Positions 1 to 7,778 of a stretch of 17,561 bases of DNA are shown here, in pieces. How positions within the stretch are numbered: position 1 is the first letter of the stretch; every line of letters starts with the position of its first letter. Origin of the DNA: Lachnospiraceae bacterium UBA4348 (GTDB lineage Bacteria; Bacillota; Clostridia; Lachnospirales; Lachnospiraceae); NCBI GenBank assembly GCA_002394165.1, contig DGTA01000093.1:1-17561 (forward strand), in the 5' to 3' direction. The notes beneath the pieces were generated by a model. It was not told where the DNA came from and did not search any database. It saw nothing but the letters and a program-made list of their open reading frames with translations. The position numbers and the translations under genes were made by a program.

Positions 1-91
1 CGGAATTTACCGTTGCAATATGGAAATTAGTTTAGCACTCAACTATACCAAAAGAGTATATCACATAAAAGGAAGAAATAACAGCTAAAAG

Positions 92-105
92 CGAACAAAT
101 GTTCT
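92..105. promoter_or_regulatory. Candidate LexA (SOS) box
   Basis: The 14 bases CGAACAAATGTTCT match the Bacillus/Clostridium LexA consensus CGAACRNRYGTTYC at all but the last base, and GAACAAATGTTC is a 4+4 dyad. It lies in an AT-rich stretch. On the minus strand an extended -10 (TGATATACT, around 63-55) lies to its left, so it could control a leftward gene outside the window. On the plus strand a weaker -35/-10 pair (TGGAAA at 21-26, TATACC at 44-49) precedes it. No intact SOS gene follows on the right, where only a truncated dehydratase is found. The match is seen in the sequence; LexA binding is inferred. Confidence 0.6.
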
Positions 106-130
106 TTTCTGTAAGAGGATTTTCCAGTGC

Positions 131-1429
131 CGTGCTTCCGGGTTTGACGGCGGCCTGTTCATCGCCAGCTGCGATAAGTCCATGCCGGCCATGCTGATGA
201 GCATCGGGCGCCTTAAAGACATGCCCGCCATCGCCATTACCGGCGGCGTGATGGAGGCTCATTACATCCCGGACAAGTATCTCCCGGATGATCCGGACTG
301 CGCAGTCAACCAGCTGCTGACGCTCGAGCAGATCGGCAAGTTCTCCGCTCTGTACGAGCGCGGGCTGATCTCCGGGGAAACGCTGGAATACTATCAGCAC
401 AACGCCTGCCCTTCCTGCGGTGCCTGTTCCTTCATGGGGACCGCTTCCACCATGCAGGTCATGGCGGAAGCCCTCGGCCTTATGCTTCCCGGCACTTCGC
501 TGCTGCCGGCCACCTCGCCTGAGCTGAAAGAGGCTGCCGCCAGGGCAGGAAAACAGCTGATGGAGCTGGTCAGGATGGGCCTGTGTTCACAGGATATCGT
601 TGATATGCGAAGTTTCGAAAATGCCATCATGGTCCATGCCGCCATCTCCGGCTCTACCAACGCGCTGATGCATATTCCCGCGATCGCTCACGAATTCGGA
701 TTTTCCATCGACGCCGATACTTTCGACCGGATGCACCGCGGCGCTCACTATCTTCTCAATATCAGGCCTGCCGGAGACTGGCCCGCCCAGTACTACTACT
801 ATGCCGGCGGCACGCCCCGGATCATGGAAGAGATCCGCCCCATGCTCCACCTCGATACCATGACCGTGACAGGGAAAACACTCGGGGAAAATCTGGATGA
901 ATTGAAGCGCAGCGGCTACTACGAACACTGCGATGCCATTCTGAAAGAAAAAAGCGCGATTCTCGGAAGAGAGATAAAAAGGACCGATATCATTGCCGCT
1001 TTCGATAAGCCAAAAGGATCTGACGGCACGATCAGTGTCCTGCGCGGCAGCGGCATGCCCAAAATGTTCTATACCGGGGAAGCCATCTGTGCCGATCAGG
1101 AGCTGGCCCGCAGCGTCGTCCTCATCACCGACGGCCGTTTCTCAGGCGCATCGCGCGGCCCGGTCATCGGCCATGTCAGCCCCGAAGCGGCAGCCGGCGG
1201 CCCTATTGCGCTGGTAGAAGAAGGGGACATAATAGAGCTGGATGTGAAAAACCGGTCTCTGACGGTCACCGGCGTAAGAGGTGAGAAAAAGACTTCTGAA
1301 GAAATGGATAAGATCCTTGAAGAACGCGCCGCAGTCTGGAAAGGCTTCACATCCCGCTACACCCACGGCCTGCTGAAACTCTACTCACAGCACGCTGTCA
1401 GCGCCATGAAGGGCGCCTACATGGAGTAG
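131..1429 (+). pseudogene. Truncated IlvD/Edd-family dehydratase
   Basis: This is a remnant of an iron-sulfur dehydratase of the IlvD/Edd family (dihydroxy-acid or sugar-acid dehydratase). Recognisable homology starts near 131, and the cluster-ligand motif SCDKS (167-181) lies upstream of the first ATG (182). The frame is open back to a stop at 86-88 with no good start or ribosome binding site. Also present are ACPSCGAC with the second cluster-ligand region (around residue 75 from the ATG), SGSTNAL, TVTGKTLGEN and TDGRFSGASRGPVIGHVSPEA-type C-terminal sequence. Missing are the first ~110 residues, including the first cluster cysteine, and the family block between LRG and GMPEM (GNLAPxGAVxK to EGPxGGPGMPEM), because the protein reads LRGSGMPKMFY. 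From the ATG it is 415 aa, against roughly 560-610 for the family. There are no internal stops. It is probably non-functional. Whether the substrate was a branched-chain amino-acid precursor or a sugar acid cannot be decided. Confidence 0.75.
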
Positions 1430-1462
1430 ATGAAGAACTGATTCCATACGGAAGAATGCTGC

Positions 1463-1504
1463 GCGGGCGTAGAAATATTTAAAAACTCATTTCCCTACGC
1501 CCGC
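1463..1504. other. 10-bp inverted repeat between convergent genes
   Basis: GCGGGCGTAG (1463-1472) and CTACGCCCGC (1495-1504) form a perfect 10-bp stem around a 22-nt AT-rich spacer, 33 bp after the dehydratase stop codon. Neither strand carries a clear T-run after the stem, so it is not a textbook terminator. It may be a weak terminator for the dehydratase transcript or a remnant structure. Confidence 0.5.
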
Positions 1505-1509
1505 TGTGG

Positions 1510-1550
1510 GCAAAAATAAGGCGTGACAGTGAACCTTCCCCTGTCACGCC
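1510..1550 (-). terminator. Rho-independent terminator of the ten-gene operon
   Basis: On the minus strand a perfect 10-bp stem (GGCGTGACAG at 1550-1541 with CTGTCACGCC at 1529-1520) and an 11-nt loop are followed by TTATTTTTG. It starts 32 bp after the dhaL stop codon, the right place and orientation to end the minus-strand unit. The plus strand has no T-run after the stem, so it appears one-directional. Confidence 0.85.
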
Positions 1551-1582
1551 CATAAAAAGACAGGACCATCCCCTGTCATTTA

Positions 1583-2221
1583 TTATTCCATCACACTCTT
1601 CATCCCGTCGGCCATGGCTTTCAGGATAATGCAGCAGGAAGTGGAGCCGGCGTCCTGGACGCCCAGTGAGCGCTCGCCCAGTCTGGAGGCGCGGCCGTAC
1701 TTAGCCACCATGTCTTTGGTGGAGAGCATGCCTTTTTCAGCGGCATCCTTCATCTCGTCCAGCGCGGTGACAAAATCCTTGCCCTCAGCCGATGCTGCCT
1801 GGATGGTCTCCAGGGCAGGAACAAGGGTGTCGACGATCGTCTTGTCGCCGGGCCGGGCATCCACGATTCCATAGAGGCCGTCAAGGCCTGCCTGAAGCAT
1901 CTCCCCGAATTTCTCAAGGGTGATATCCTCTTCATCCATGGCGGCATCCGCCATCTCCATGAAGATCGTTCCGTAGATGGGACCCATGGATCCGCCGATC
2001 TCATTGAGGAGGACCATACCCAGGTCTTCCAGGCCTTCGGTGAAGGTGGTCTCATCGTCGCCGAGACGTTCTCCGTAGGTGACAAAGCCCTTGTTCATGT
2101 TCATGCCGTGATCGCCGTCACCGATCAGTCCGTCGATATCGCCCAGATACTGTTTGTTCTCATGGACCGCCTCCACCATCTTCAACAGGATCGGACGCCC
2201 GTTTGCGTTTTTGAATTTCAT
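1583..2221 (-). CDS. dhaL: Dihydroxyacetone kinase-type subunit DhaL
   Basis: This 212-aa protein is the nucleotide-binding subunit of a split DAK-family kinase, which acts with DhaK to phosphorylate small ketoses such as dihydroxyacetone or erythrulose. The family motifs are all present: GDGDHGMNM (residues 34-42, with Asp35, Asp37 and His38 as expected nucleotide/Mg ligands), GPIYGTIF (80-87), GDKT (125-128) and GRASRLGERS (176-185). Its length matches the ~210 aa of stand-alone DhaL proteins; in ATP-dependent fused kinases this domain is C-terminal to DhaK. The ATG at 2221 has a GGAAGG ribosome binding site, 19 bp after the stop of the upstream dhaK. It is the last gene of the operon. No DhaM phosphotransferase subunit is in the window, so the phosphate donor (PEP via DhaM, or ATP) is not settled. 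Family assignment is secure; the substrate is not known. Confidence 0.93.
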   Translation of the reverse strand: MKFKNANGRPILLKMVEAVHENKQYLGDIDGLIGDGDHGMNMNKGFVTYGERLGDDETTFTEGLEDLGMVLLNEIGGSMGPIYGTIFMEMADAAMDEEDITLEKFGEMLQAGLDGLYGIVDARPGDKTIVDTLVPALETIQAASAEGKDFVTALDEMKDAAEKGMLSTKDMVAKYGRASRLGERSLGVQDAGSTSCCIILKAMADGMKSVME

Positions 2222-2240
2222 TTCAGATCCCCTTCCTTTC

Positions 2241-3239
2241 TCAGCGCTGTTTCAGTCCCATACCGTAGCAGGGCATATCCAGCAGAGGCTTGAGCTCGTC
2301 ATCGAGTTTCGTCACGGTGATGGAAGCGCCCATCATATCCATGGATGTCAGGAAATTGCCGACATAGGACTTGTAGATCTTCAGGCCTTTCTCCTCAAGG
2401 CACTTTGCAGCCTCATCAAAGAGCAGATACAGCTCGTTGAGCGGTGTGGCGCCCATGCCGTTGACCAGCAGGGAGATCTCATCGCCGGCTTCCAGCGGAA
2501 GGTCATCGCCCATGATCACATTCACCATGCGCTCTGCCATCTGAGCAGCCGTCTCCAGTTCGCACACCTCCATGCCGGGTTCGCCGTGAGGGCCTACGCC
2601 CACTTCCATGGTGCCGGGCTTGATCTCAAAATTAGGATGTCCGACAGCCGGCAGCGTGCACGGTGTCAGTCCGATACCGATGCTCCTGGTCTGGTCCACG
2701 GCCTTCTGAGCAAGACGGATGACCTCGTCGAGGTCCGCGCCTGTAGCAGCCGCAGCGCCGCCGATCTTGTACATGATCACCTCGCCGGCGATGCCTCTTC
2801 TCTTATTCTTTTCCTCGGGCGGAGCACTGGCCGCGTCGTCGTTGCAGACGACCGTCTTGACCGTAAGGCCTTCCTTTTTGGCCATGCGGACAGCCATCTT
2901 CACATTCATATTGTCGCCGGAATAGTTGCCGTACAGGCAGGCCACGCCTTTGCCTCTGTCCGCCGCCTTGAACGCATCCAGGAAAGCCTGGGCCGTGGGA
3001 GAAGAACAGATCTCGCCGATGGCGATGGCGTCGCACAGGTTCTCACCGCAGAAGCCGACAAACGCCGGTTTGTGGCCGGATCCGCCGCCCGTCACCACGC
3101 CTACCCGGTCGTCATGATTGAACACGCTCTGAATGGCTCTGGGGTTTGCGGTCGTCGTCACGATATCCGGATGCGCCCTCAGGAAACCGGCTGTGCTCTC
3201 ATTTACAATATTATCAGGATCGTTCAGTATTCTCTGCAT
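2241..3239 (-). CDS. dhaK: DhaK-type ketose kinase subunit (copy 1)
   Basis: This 332-aa protein is the substrate-binding subunit of a DAK-family kinase, which holds the ketose covalently on a histidine. The phosphate/substrate loop GGGSGH is at 51-56 and the catalytic histidine is His218 in GVGPHGEPG, matching His218 of E. coli DhaK. Further family blocks are GNYSGDNMN (104-112), HPNFEI (201-206) and SYVGNFLTSMDM (291-302). The ATG at 3239 is preferred over a TTG at 3245 because GGAGAGGAG lies 8 nt before the ATG but almost touches the TTG. It sits directly before dhaL (19-bp gap), its likely partner, and 58 bp after the TIM-like isomerase gene. That gap holds a small 5-bp hairpin (3273-3287). 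The context with two isomerases suggests a C4 or related ketose rather than plain dihydroxyacetone; this is inference. Confidence 0.93.
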   Translation of the reverse strand: MQRILNDPDNIVNESTAGFLRAHPDIVTTTANPRAIQSVFNHDDRVGVVTGGGSGHKPAFVGFCGENLCDAIAIGEICSSPTAQAFLDAFKAADRGKGVACLYGNYSGDNMNVKMAVRMAKKEGLTVKTVVCNDDAASAPPEEKNKRRGIAGEVIMYKIGGAAAATGADLDEVIRLAQKAVDQTRSIGIGLTPCTLPAVGHPNFEIKPGTMEVGVGPHGEPGMEVCELETAAQMAERMVNVIMGDDLPLEAGDEISLLVNGMGATPLNELYLLFDEAAKCLEEKGLKIYKSYVGNFLTSMDMMGASITVTKLDDELKPLLDMPCYGMGLKQR

Positions 3240-3297
3240 GATCAATTCTCCTCTCCTGCATCAGCAGTCATCCCGGCATTTCGCCGGCAAAATACTT

Positions 3298-4059
3298 TTA
3301 TTGGCATGCCATCCGCATGATCTTCTCAAAATTAGCGGCGTTCCAGGCGCTTCGTCCGATCCCCAGCCCGTCGATCTGAGGCTGGGCAAGAAGACCCGGC
3401 GCATTCTCGTTGTTCACGCTTCCGCCGTACATCAGCACGATCTCATCGGCCTTTTCGCCGTACATCTGACGAAGGCACCGGCGCATGCTCTCATGCATGC
3501 GACCCGCGTACTCAGGATCGGCACTGACTCCCGCCGCGCCGATCGCCCAGGCTGGTTCATAGAGGATGCGGATCCTCCCGATATCGGTCACCCCATCAAG
3601 GCACTCGTGCAACTGCAGATGGAGCCGCTCCTCACTCACCCCAAAGGCCTTGTCCTGCGCGGTCTCGCTGACCGAGAGCAGCGCTGTCATTCCCTGGGCA
3701 AGTGTCATTTTCACCTTGCGGTTGAGCGAGCGGTTATCCTCGCCGAAGATCCGGCGCCGCTCCGAGTGGCCGATCATCACGATCCCGGCTCCGAGTTCGC
3801 GCAGCATGGCGGCGCTGACTTCACCGGTGTATTCCACCTCGTCGGACACGCACACATCCTGCCCTCCGAAGGTGATCAGGCTTCCGGCCAGCACCCGGGA
3901 GGCTGTTTCCAACGCCGTGAACGACGGCATGACCGCCAGGTCGATCAGTCCCTGTTCCAGCAGATCCGCGGTCCCCTCGCGCAGAGCGGTGAGATATTCC
4001 CGCGTCTGCGCCAGGTTCTTGGACATTTTAGTGTTGGTACAGAAATAAAGCTTTTTCAT
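3298..4059 (-). CDS. TIM-like sugar-phosphate isomerase, candidate L-erythrulose-1-phosphate isomerase type
   Basis: This 253-aa TIM-barrel protein belongs to the triosephosphate isomerase superfamily. The catalytic set is intact: Asn9 and Lys11 in TNTKM, His98 in IGHSERR, Glu168 in YEPAWAIG, and YGGSVNNEN (211-219). It differs from glycolytic TIM at several sites: TNTKM replaces GNWKM, SVSE replaces the usual C-V/I-G-E, and the last phosphate-binding segment reads GLGIGRSAWN (231-240) instead of the usual GGAS motif. TIM homologs next to DAK-family kinases are known as erythrulose-phosphate isomerases (LerI of mycobacteria, EryH of Brucella). By analogy this one may interconvert L-erythrulose 1-phosphate and D-erythrulose 4-phosphate. 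The ATG at 4059 has AGGAG 4 nt upstream, inside the end of the permease region 8 bp after that stop. A redundant triosephosphate isomerase is the alternative. Confidence 0.85.
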   Translation of the reverse strand: MKKLYFCTNTKMSKNLAQTREYLTALREGTADLLEQGLIDLAVMPSFTALETASRVLAGSLITFGGQDVCVSDEVEYTGEVSAAMLRELGAGIVMIGHSERRRIFGEDNRSLNRKVKMTLAQGMTALLSVSETAQDKAFGVSEERLHLQLHECLDGVTDIGRIRILYEPAWAIGAAGVSADPEYAGRMHESMRRCLRQMYGEKADEIVLMYGGSVNNENAPGLLAQPQIDGLGIGRSAWNAANFEKIMRMACQ

Positions 4060-4067
4060 ATTACTCC

Positions 4068-5093
4068 TCAGCTCGCAGAGCGCTTTACGCTCATCTCCCT
4101 GATCTTCGCATTGCGGCTGATCCTGGCCTGCGCCATATTGATCAGCATGATGATCAGCAGCATCATGCCCCAGATCAGCTTCTTCGAATACGGAGAGAAC
4201 TGCCAGAGGGTGAAGGCTGTCTGCATCAGCTGCAGGCAGAAGGTCGCGATGAACACGCCGTAGAGCCTTCCTTTACCGCCGGAGGGGCTGATACCGCCCA
4301 GCACGGCGATCATGATGACCTGCAGCTGGTAGGTGTCGCCGTAACCGACACGGGCCGAGTTGGAGCGGGCCATGATCATCAGGGAAGCGATACCGGCCAT
4401 CAGGCCCGAGATCGTGTACACCTTAATGATGACATTCTCGTTGTTGATTCCGGTAAAGCGGGATGCCGTGTGATTCTCGCCGATGTAATGAATCTCATGG
4501 CCGAGCTTCGTGCGGTCGAGCGCCAGGATCAGGATAATGAAGACGATGCAGGCCGTTACGAAGACGATCGGCACCGGGCCGATGGAGCCGGTTCCGAATT
4601 TCAGGAAAGCCGGCGGATAGTTGCCGATGCTGTTGCCGCCGGTGATGCCCATGGCAAGGCCCGAATAAAGCGTCATGGTAGAAAGCGTCGTCACAATGGG
4701 CGATACCGAGAACTTCGAGATGATCACGCCGTTGATCAGGCCGCAGATCATGCCCACGCAGACCGCGACAATGACAGCCACCAGAATCGTCACAAACTGT
4801 CCGGCTTTCTCAATGTCAAAGAATTTGCCGGTCAGCACCATGGCTGCCAGGAGGCTGGCCAGGTTGGCGTTGGCCACGATGGACAGGTCAATGCCGCCCA
4901 GCAGCATGCACAGCGCCATGCCGAAGGCAAGGACCGCCACCTCGGAGAGCTGGAACGCCATGCTGGCGAGCGTCTGCTTGTTATACATGCTCGATCCGAA
5001 ATTGACGAACATCAGCAGCAGAATTCCCAGGAAGAACACGAACAGAATAGCCATGGAGATGTCCCTGGAAAGGTATTCTCTTAATTTTTTCAT
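4068..5093 (-). CDS. Ribose-type sugar ABC transporter permease (second)
   Basis: This 341-aa integral membrane protein is one of two permeases of a carbohydrate-uptake ABC transporter (RbsC/XylH/AraH type). It has a polytopic pattern of eight or more hydrophobic segments and the family motifs LGGIDLS (65-71), SPIVTTLSTM (131-140), the cytoplasmic coupling-loop segment GENHTASRFTGI (205-216) and GGISPSGGKG (266-275). The C-terminal tail is basic. The ATG at 5093 follows GGGAGGGG, 15 bp after the stop of the first permease, and the stop is 8 bp before the TIM-like isomerase. Two different permeases beside one double-domain ATPase suggest a heterodimeric channel. The sequence does not show the sugar carried. 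Confidence 0.92.
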   Translation of the reverse strand: MKKLREYLSRDISMAILFVFFLGILLLMFVNFGSSMYNKQTLASMAFQLSEVAVLAFGMALCMLLGGIDLSIVANANLASLLAAMVLTGKFFDIEKAGQFVTILVAVIVAVCVGMICGLINGVIISKFSVSPIVTTLSTMTLYSGLAMGITGGNSIGNYPPAFLKFGTGSIGPVPIVFVTACIVFIILILALDRTKLGHEIHYIGENHTASRFTGINNENVIIKVYTISGLMAGIASLMIMARSNSARVGYGDTYQLQVIMIAVLGGISPSGGKGRLYGVFIATFCLQLMQTAFTLWQFSPYSKKLIWGMMLLIIMLINMAQARISRNAKIREMSVKRSAS

Positions 5094-5108
5094 ATTCGTC
5101 CCCTCCCG

Positions 5109-6116
5109 TTATTCCGTGTAAATAAAGTTCTTGCGGTTCTGCACCCGCCGCTGCCAGGAAGTCGTGATCAGGCTGATCAGGAGGACGATCCCCATGAAGA
5201 AGGACTGCCACGAAGCAGAGAGGCCCAGATAGACAAGTGTCTGGCTGAACAGATAATACAGGATGACGCCCAGCAGCGTCCCGAAGATCGTTCCGTAGCC
5301 GCCGGTGGGCGATGCCCCGCCGATGACCACACAGGCGATCACGCTCATCTCCGTTCCCACCAGGGAGACCGGATTGACCGAGTTGGTGCCCGCAATGTAG
5401 ATGACGCCCATCACGCCGGCCAGAAAGCCCGCGTATCCGAAGATGAAGATGCGAAGCAGGTTAACGTTGAAGCCGGCTCTCCTGGCTGCCTCGTTGTTGC
5501 AGCCCATGGCAAAGATGCCTTTTCCGATGAGCGTCTTTCTTAAGATGAACCATGTCAGCACGACGCAGATCGCGACCGGGATGATAAAGACCGAAAGGCC
5601 GATCTCACCGCCGTACTGGTTCGTGGTGGTGATCAGCTTCATCTTGCTCAGTGTCTTGAACTGGGCCGGAAGGTCCGTGGCGCCCACGTTCTTTGTGCCG
5701 ACCAGGATGGTCATCAGGCCGAAGTACACACTGGCCGTGGAGAGCGTGATAATGAAAGGCTCCAGCTTCAGGATATTGATCAGGACGGCATTTCCGACGC
5801 CGAGCACGATGCCGATCGCGATGGAGATCGCAAAGGTGAGGAACATGCTCTGGATTCCGCAGGCCATGCAGATCCTCAGGGATGTGTAACCGCCGAAGAT
5901 GGCAATGGCCGGGAAGGAAACATCAATGCCTCCCGAGATCATGACCATCAAAACGCCCATCGAAAGAATAATGGTGCCCGCCGCCGAGCGGAACATCGTA
6001 AAGAGGGTCGCCAGGCTTAAAAATGCCGAGTTCCTGCTCTGGACAAGAATACAGTAAATGACGATGATGACGATCAGGAACCGCTGTGTATTATCGATCT
6101 TTTTCAGGAATTTCAT
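5109..6116 (-). CDS. Ribose-type sugar ABC transporter permease (first)
   Basis: This 335-aa polytopic membrane protein of the RbsC-like family pairs with the next gene to form the import channel. Motifs seen are SGGIDVS (61-67), LEPFIITLSTASVYFG (118-133), the ATPase-contact segment GCNNEAARRAG (205-215) and GGASPTGGYG (266-275). Most of the rest is hydrophobic. Its ATG overlaps the ATPase stop as ATGA (6116-6113), which indicates translational coupling. It shares layout but little exact sequence with the second permease, so the two are old paralogs rather than a recent duplication. Confidence 0.92.
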   Translation of the reverse strand: MKFLKKIDNTQRFLIVIIVIYCILVQSRNSAFLSLATLFTMFRSAAGTIILSMGVLMVMISGGIDVSFPAIAIFGGYTSLRICMACGIQSMFLTFAISIAIGIVLGVGNAVLINILKLEPFIITLSTASVYFGLMTILVGTKNVGATDLPAQFKTLSKMKLITTTNQYGGEIGLSVFIIPVAICVVLTWFILRKTLIGKGIFAMGCNNEAARRAGFNVNLLRIFIFGYAGFLAGVMGVIYIAGTNSVNPVSLVGTEMSVIACVVIGGASPTGGYGTIFGTLLGVILYYLFSQTLVYLGLSASWQSFFMGIVLLISLITTSWQRRVQNRKNFIYTE

Positions 6117-7648
6117 TCTTGCGCGGCCTCCTTTCCGGGTTTGCCGGATTCAACCAGCCTGTTGATCTGCTCCTTGATGTCGGGAGCCTTCATTTCTTCC
6201 TCCGTATACTCCTTCACCTTATGGCCGTCGAACATGACGATCACGCGGTTGCAGTTGGCCACGATTTCTTCCACCTCGTCCGAGATCAGGATCACGCCCG
6301 TCCCCTCGGCCGCGAACTGCTGGATGTATTCGTAGATCTCCGCTTTAGAGCCGATGTCGATACCGACGGTCGGCGTATCCAGGATGAATATCTTCGGGCC
6401 GGTGGCCGCCCATCTGGCAATCAGCGCCTTCTGCTGGTTGCCGCCTGAGAGGGTGCTGATCACGGTATCCTCGTTGTACACCTTGATCCTGAACTGATCG
6501 ATCGCCTTGCGTGAAAGCTCCCGGGATCTGTTCGAATCGATGCTGCCCAGGAAGCCTTTTATCCGCTTAAGGATGGCGGCCGCCACATTCTCGTTGACCG
6601 ATTTGGAGAGGAACAGTCCCTGGATCGCTCTCTCCTCCGGAACCAGGCCGATCCCGAGATCGATCGCGTCGTCCGGGTTGTTGATCGTGACCTTTTTCCC
6701 TTCCACATAGATCTCGCCGCTGTCGGGCTTGTTCATGCCGAAGATGGAGAAGGCCAGCTCCGTCCGTCCGGCGCCGAGAAGGCCGGTCAGTCCCAGGATA
6801 TCGCCCTTGCGCAGCTTCAGGCTCATATCCTCAAAGTTTCCTTTTTTCGTGAGGTTCTTCACTTCCAGCAGCGCATCCTCGGAATCGTTTTTCCGCTCAT
6901 ACTGCTGGTAGTCCACCTCGCGTCCTGTCATATAATAAGCCAGCTTCTTTGAATCGATCTCGGAAGCCGCAAAATCGCCGATTTTATGTCCGTCACGGAT
7001 GACTGTGATGCTGTCTGCGATCCTCATGACTTCATCCAGCTTGTGGCTGATAAAGACGACCGCTATCCCTCTCTTTTTCAGTCCCATGACGATGTTCAGA
7101 AGACTGTCTACTTCATTTTTCGTAAGTGCTGTCGTGGGCTCGTCCATGAACAGCAGTTTTGCATCCAGTGCCAGAGCGCGGCAGATCGCGATCAGCTGCC
7201 TGTTGGCAATGGACAGCTCCTGGATCTGTGCGTCGAGCGGGATATCAACGCCGATCAGCGCAAGCGCATCAGAAGCGATCTTCCGGATCTCCTTCTGGTT
7301 TGTCAGCGGTTTACCCTCTTTGATCAGCTTGTTCATCGCGATATTGTCAGCGACGGACATAGCATTGAAAAGAGACAGGTCCTGGAAAATGACCTGGATG
7401 CCGGCGTCGATCGCGTCCTTTGCGGTATGTTTTGTCATTTCCTTTCCGCCGATCCTGATGGTGCCGGATGTCGCGTTCTCCACGCCCGCAATGATCTTGA
7501 CAAAAGTGGATTTCCCACATCCGTTCTCACCGGCCAGACACTTGATCTCGCCTTCTTTGATCGTGATGCTCACATCATCCAGCGCCTGGACGCCTACATA
7601 GCTCTTACTGATGTGTTCGGCCTCCACTATATTATTCGTTCCTGCCAT
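6113..7648 (-). CDS. Sugar ABC transporter ATP-binding protein, tandem nucleotide-binding domains
   Basis: This 511-aa protein of the RbsA/MglA/XylG family has two fused nucleotide-binding domains that power the importer at the inner membrane face. Domain 1: Walker A GENGCGKST (40-48), signature region LSIANRQ (145-151, usually LSVGQQQ), Walker B LLFMDEP with Glu170, and switch His202. Domain 2: a degenerate Walker A GLLGAGRTE (289-297), a canonical signature LSGGNQQ (400-406), Walker B ILDTP (422-426) with Thr where the catalytic Glu is expected, and Ser instead of the switch His (ISDEVEE). One competent and one degenerate site is normal for the family, but the Glu-to-Thr change goes further than usual. 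The ATG at 7648 has AGGAGGAG 8 nt upstream. It overlaps the first permease by 4 bp and lies 128 bp after the binding-protein gene. Confidence 0.94.
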   Translation of the reverse strand: MAGTNNIVEAEHISKSYVGVQALDDVSITIKEGEIKCLAGENGCGKSTFVKIIAGVENATSGTIRIGGKEMTKHTAKDAIDAGIQVIFQDLSLFNAMSVADNIAMNKLIKEGKPLTNQKEIRKIASDALALIGVDIPLDAQIQELSIANRQLIAICRALALDAKLLFMDEPTTALTKNEVDSLLNIVMGLKKRGIAVVFISHKLDEVMRIADSITVIRDGHKIGDFAASEIDSKKLAYYMTGREVDYQQYERKNDSEDALLEVKNLTKKGNFEDMSLKLRKGDILGLTGLLGAGRTELAFSIFGMNKPDSGEIYVEGKKVTINNPDDAIDLGIGLVPEERAIQGLFLSKSVNENVAAAILKRIKGFLGSIDSNRSRELSRKAIDQFRIKVYNEDTVISTLSGGNQQKALIARWAATGPKIFILDTPTVGIDIGSKAEIYEYIQQFAAEGTGVILISDEVEEIVANCNRVIVMFDGHKVKEYTEEEMKAPDIKEQINRLVESGKPGKEAAQE

Positions 7649-7688
7649 CTGACCAACTCCTCCTGCCGTTTTGTGCAGTTATACAACA

Positions 7689-7710
7689 GGTGCGGGCTCA
7701 TGCCCGCACC
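7689..7710 (-). other. Intercistronic hairpin after the binding-protein gene
   Basis: GGTGCGGGC (7689-7697) and GCCCGCACC (7702-7710) form a perfect 9-bp stem with a 4-nt loop. On the minus strand it is followed by TGTTGTATAAC, not a clean T-run, so it looks more like an mRNA-stabilising or partial-attenuation structure than a full terminator. It is the second of two stems in the 128-bp gap between binding protein and ATPase. Confidence 0.65.
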
Positions 7711-7738
7711 ATATGATTCATGTTTGTACCAATGTCCG

Positions 7739-7778
7739 GATCAGACCGGATGCATCGGTTTTACTGACCGGTCCGATC
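7739..7778 (-). other. Second intercistronic stem-loop at the binding-protein stop codon
   Basis: As RNA on the minus strand, GATCGGACCGG (7778-7768) pairs with CCGGTCTGATC (7749-7739), 11 bp with one G-U pair and an 18-nt loop. The stem takes in the first two bases of the TGA stop of the binding-protein gene. Together with the hairpin at 7689-7710 it probably protects the upstream message, a common way to make more binding protein than ATPase and permease. Confidence 0.5.

Noticed and set aside
32..400. Minus-strand open frame of 122 codons across the window start
   Set aside because: It lies antisense to the dehydratase remnant, has no recognisable protein features and no good ribosome binding site.
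3240..3245. TTG start for dhaK copy 1 at 3245
   Set aside because: The ribosome binding site almost abuts this codon, whereas the ATG at 3239 has the normal 8-nt spacing.
2154..3320. Plus-strand open frame of 388 codons opposite dhaK copy 1 and dhaL
   Set aside because: It is the mirror of well-supported genes with all family motifs on the other strand, and its translation is His/Arg-rich with no family match.
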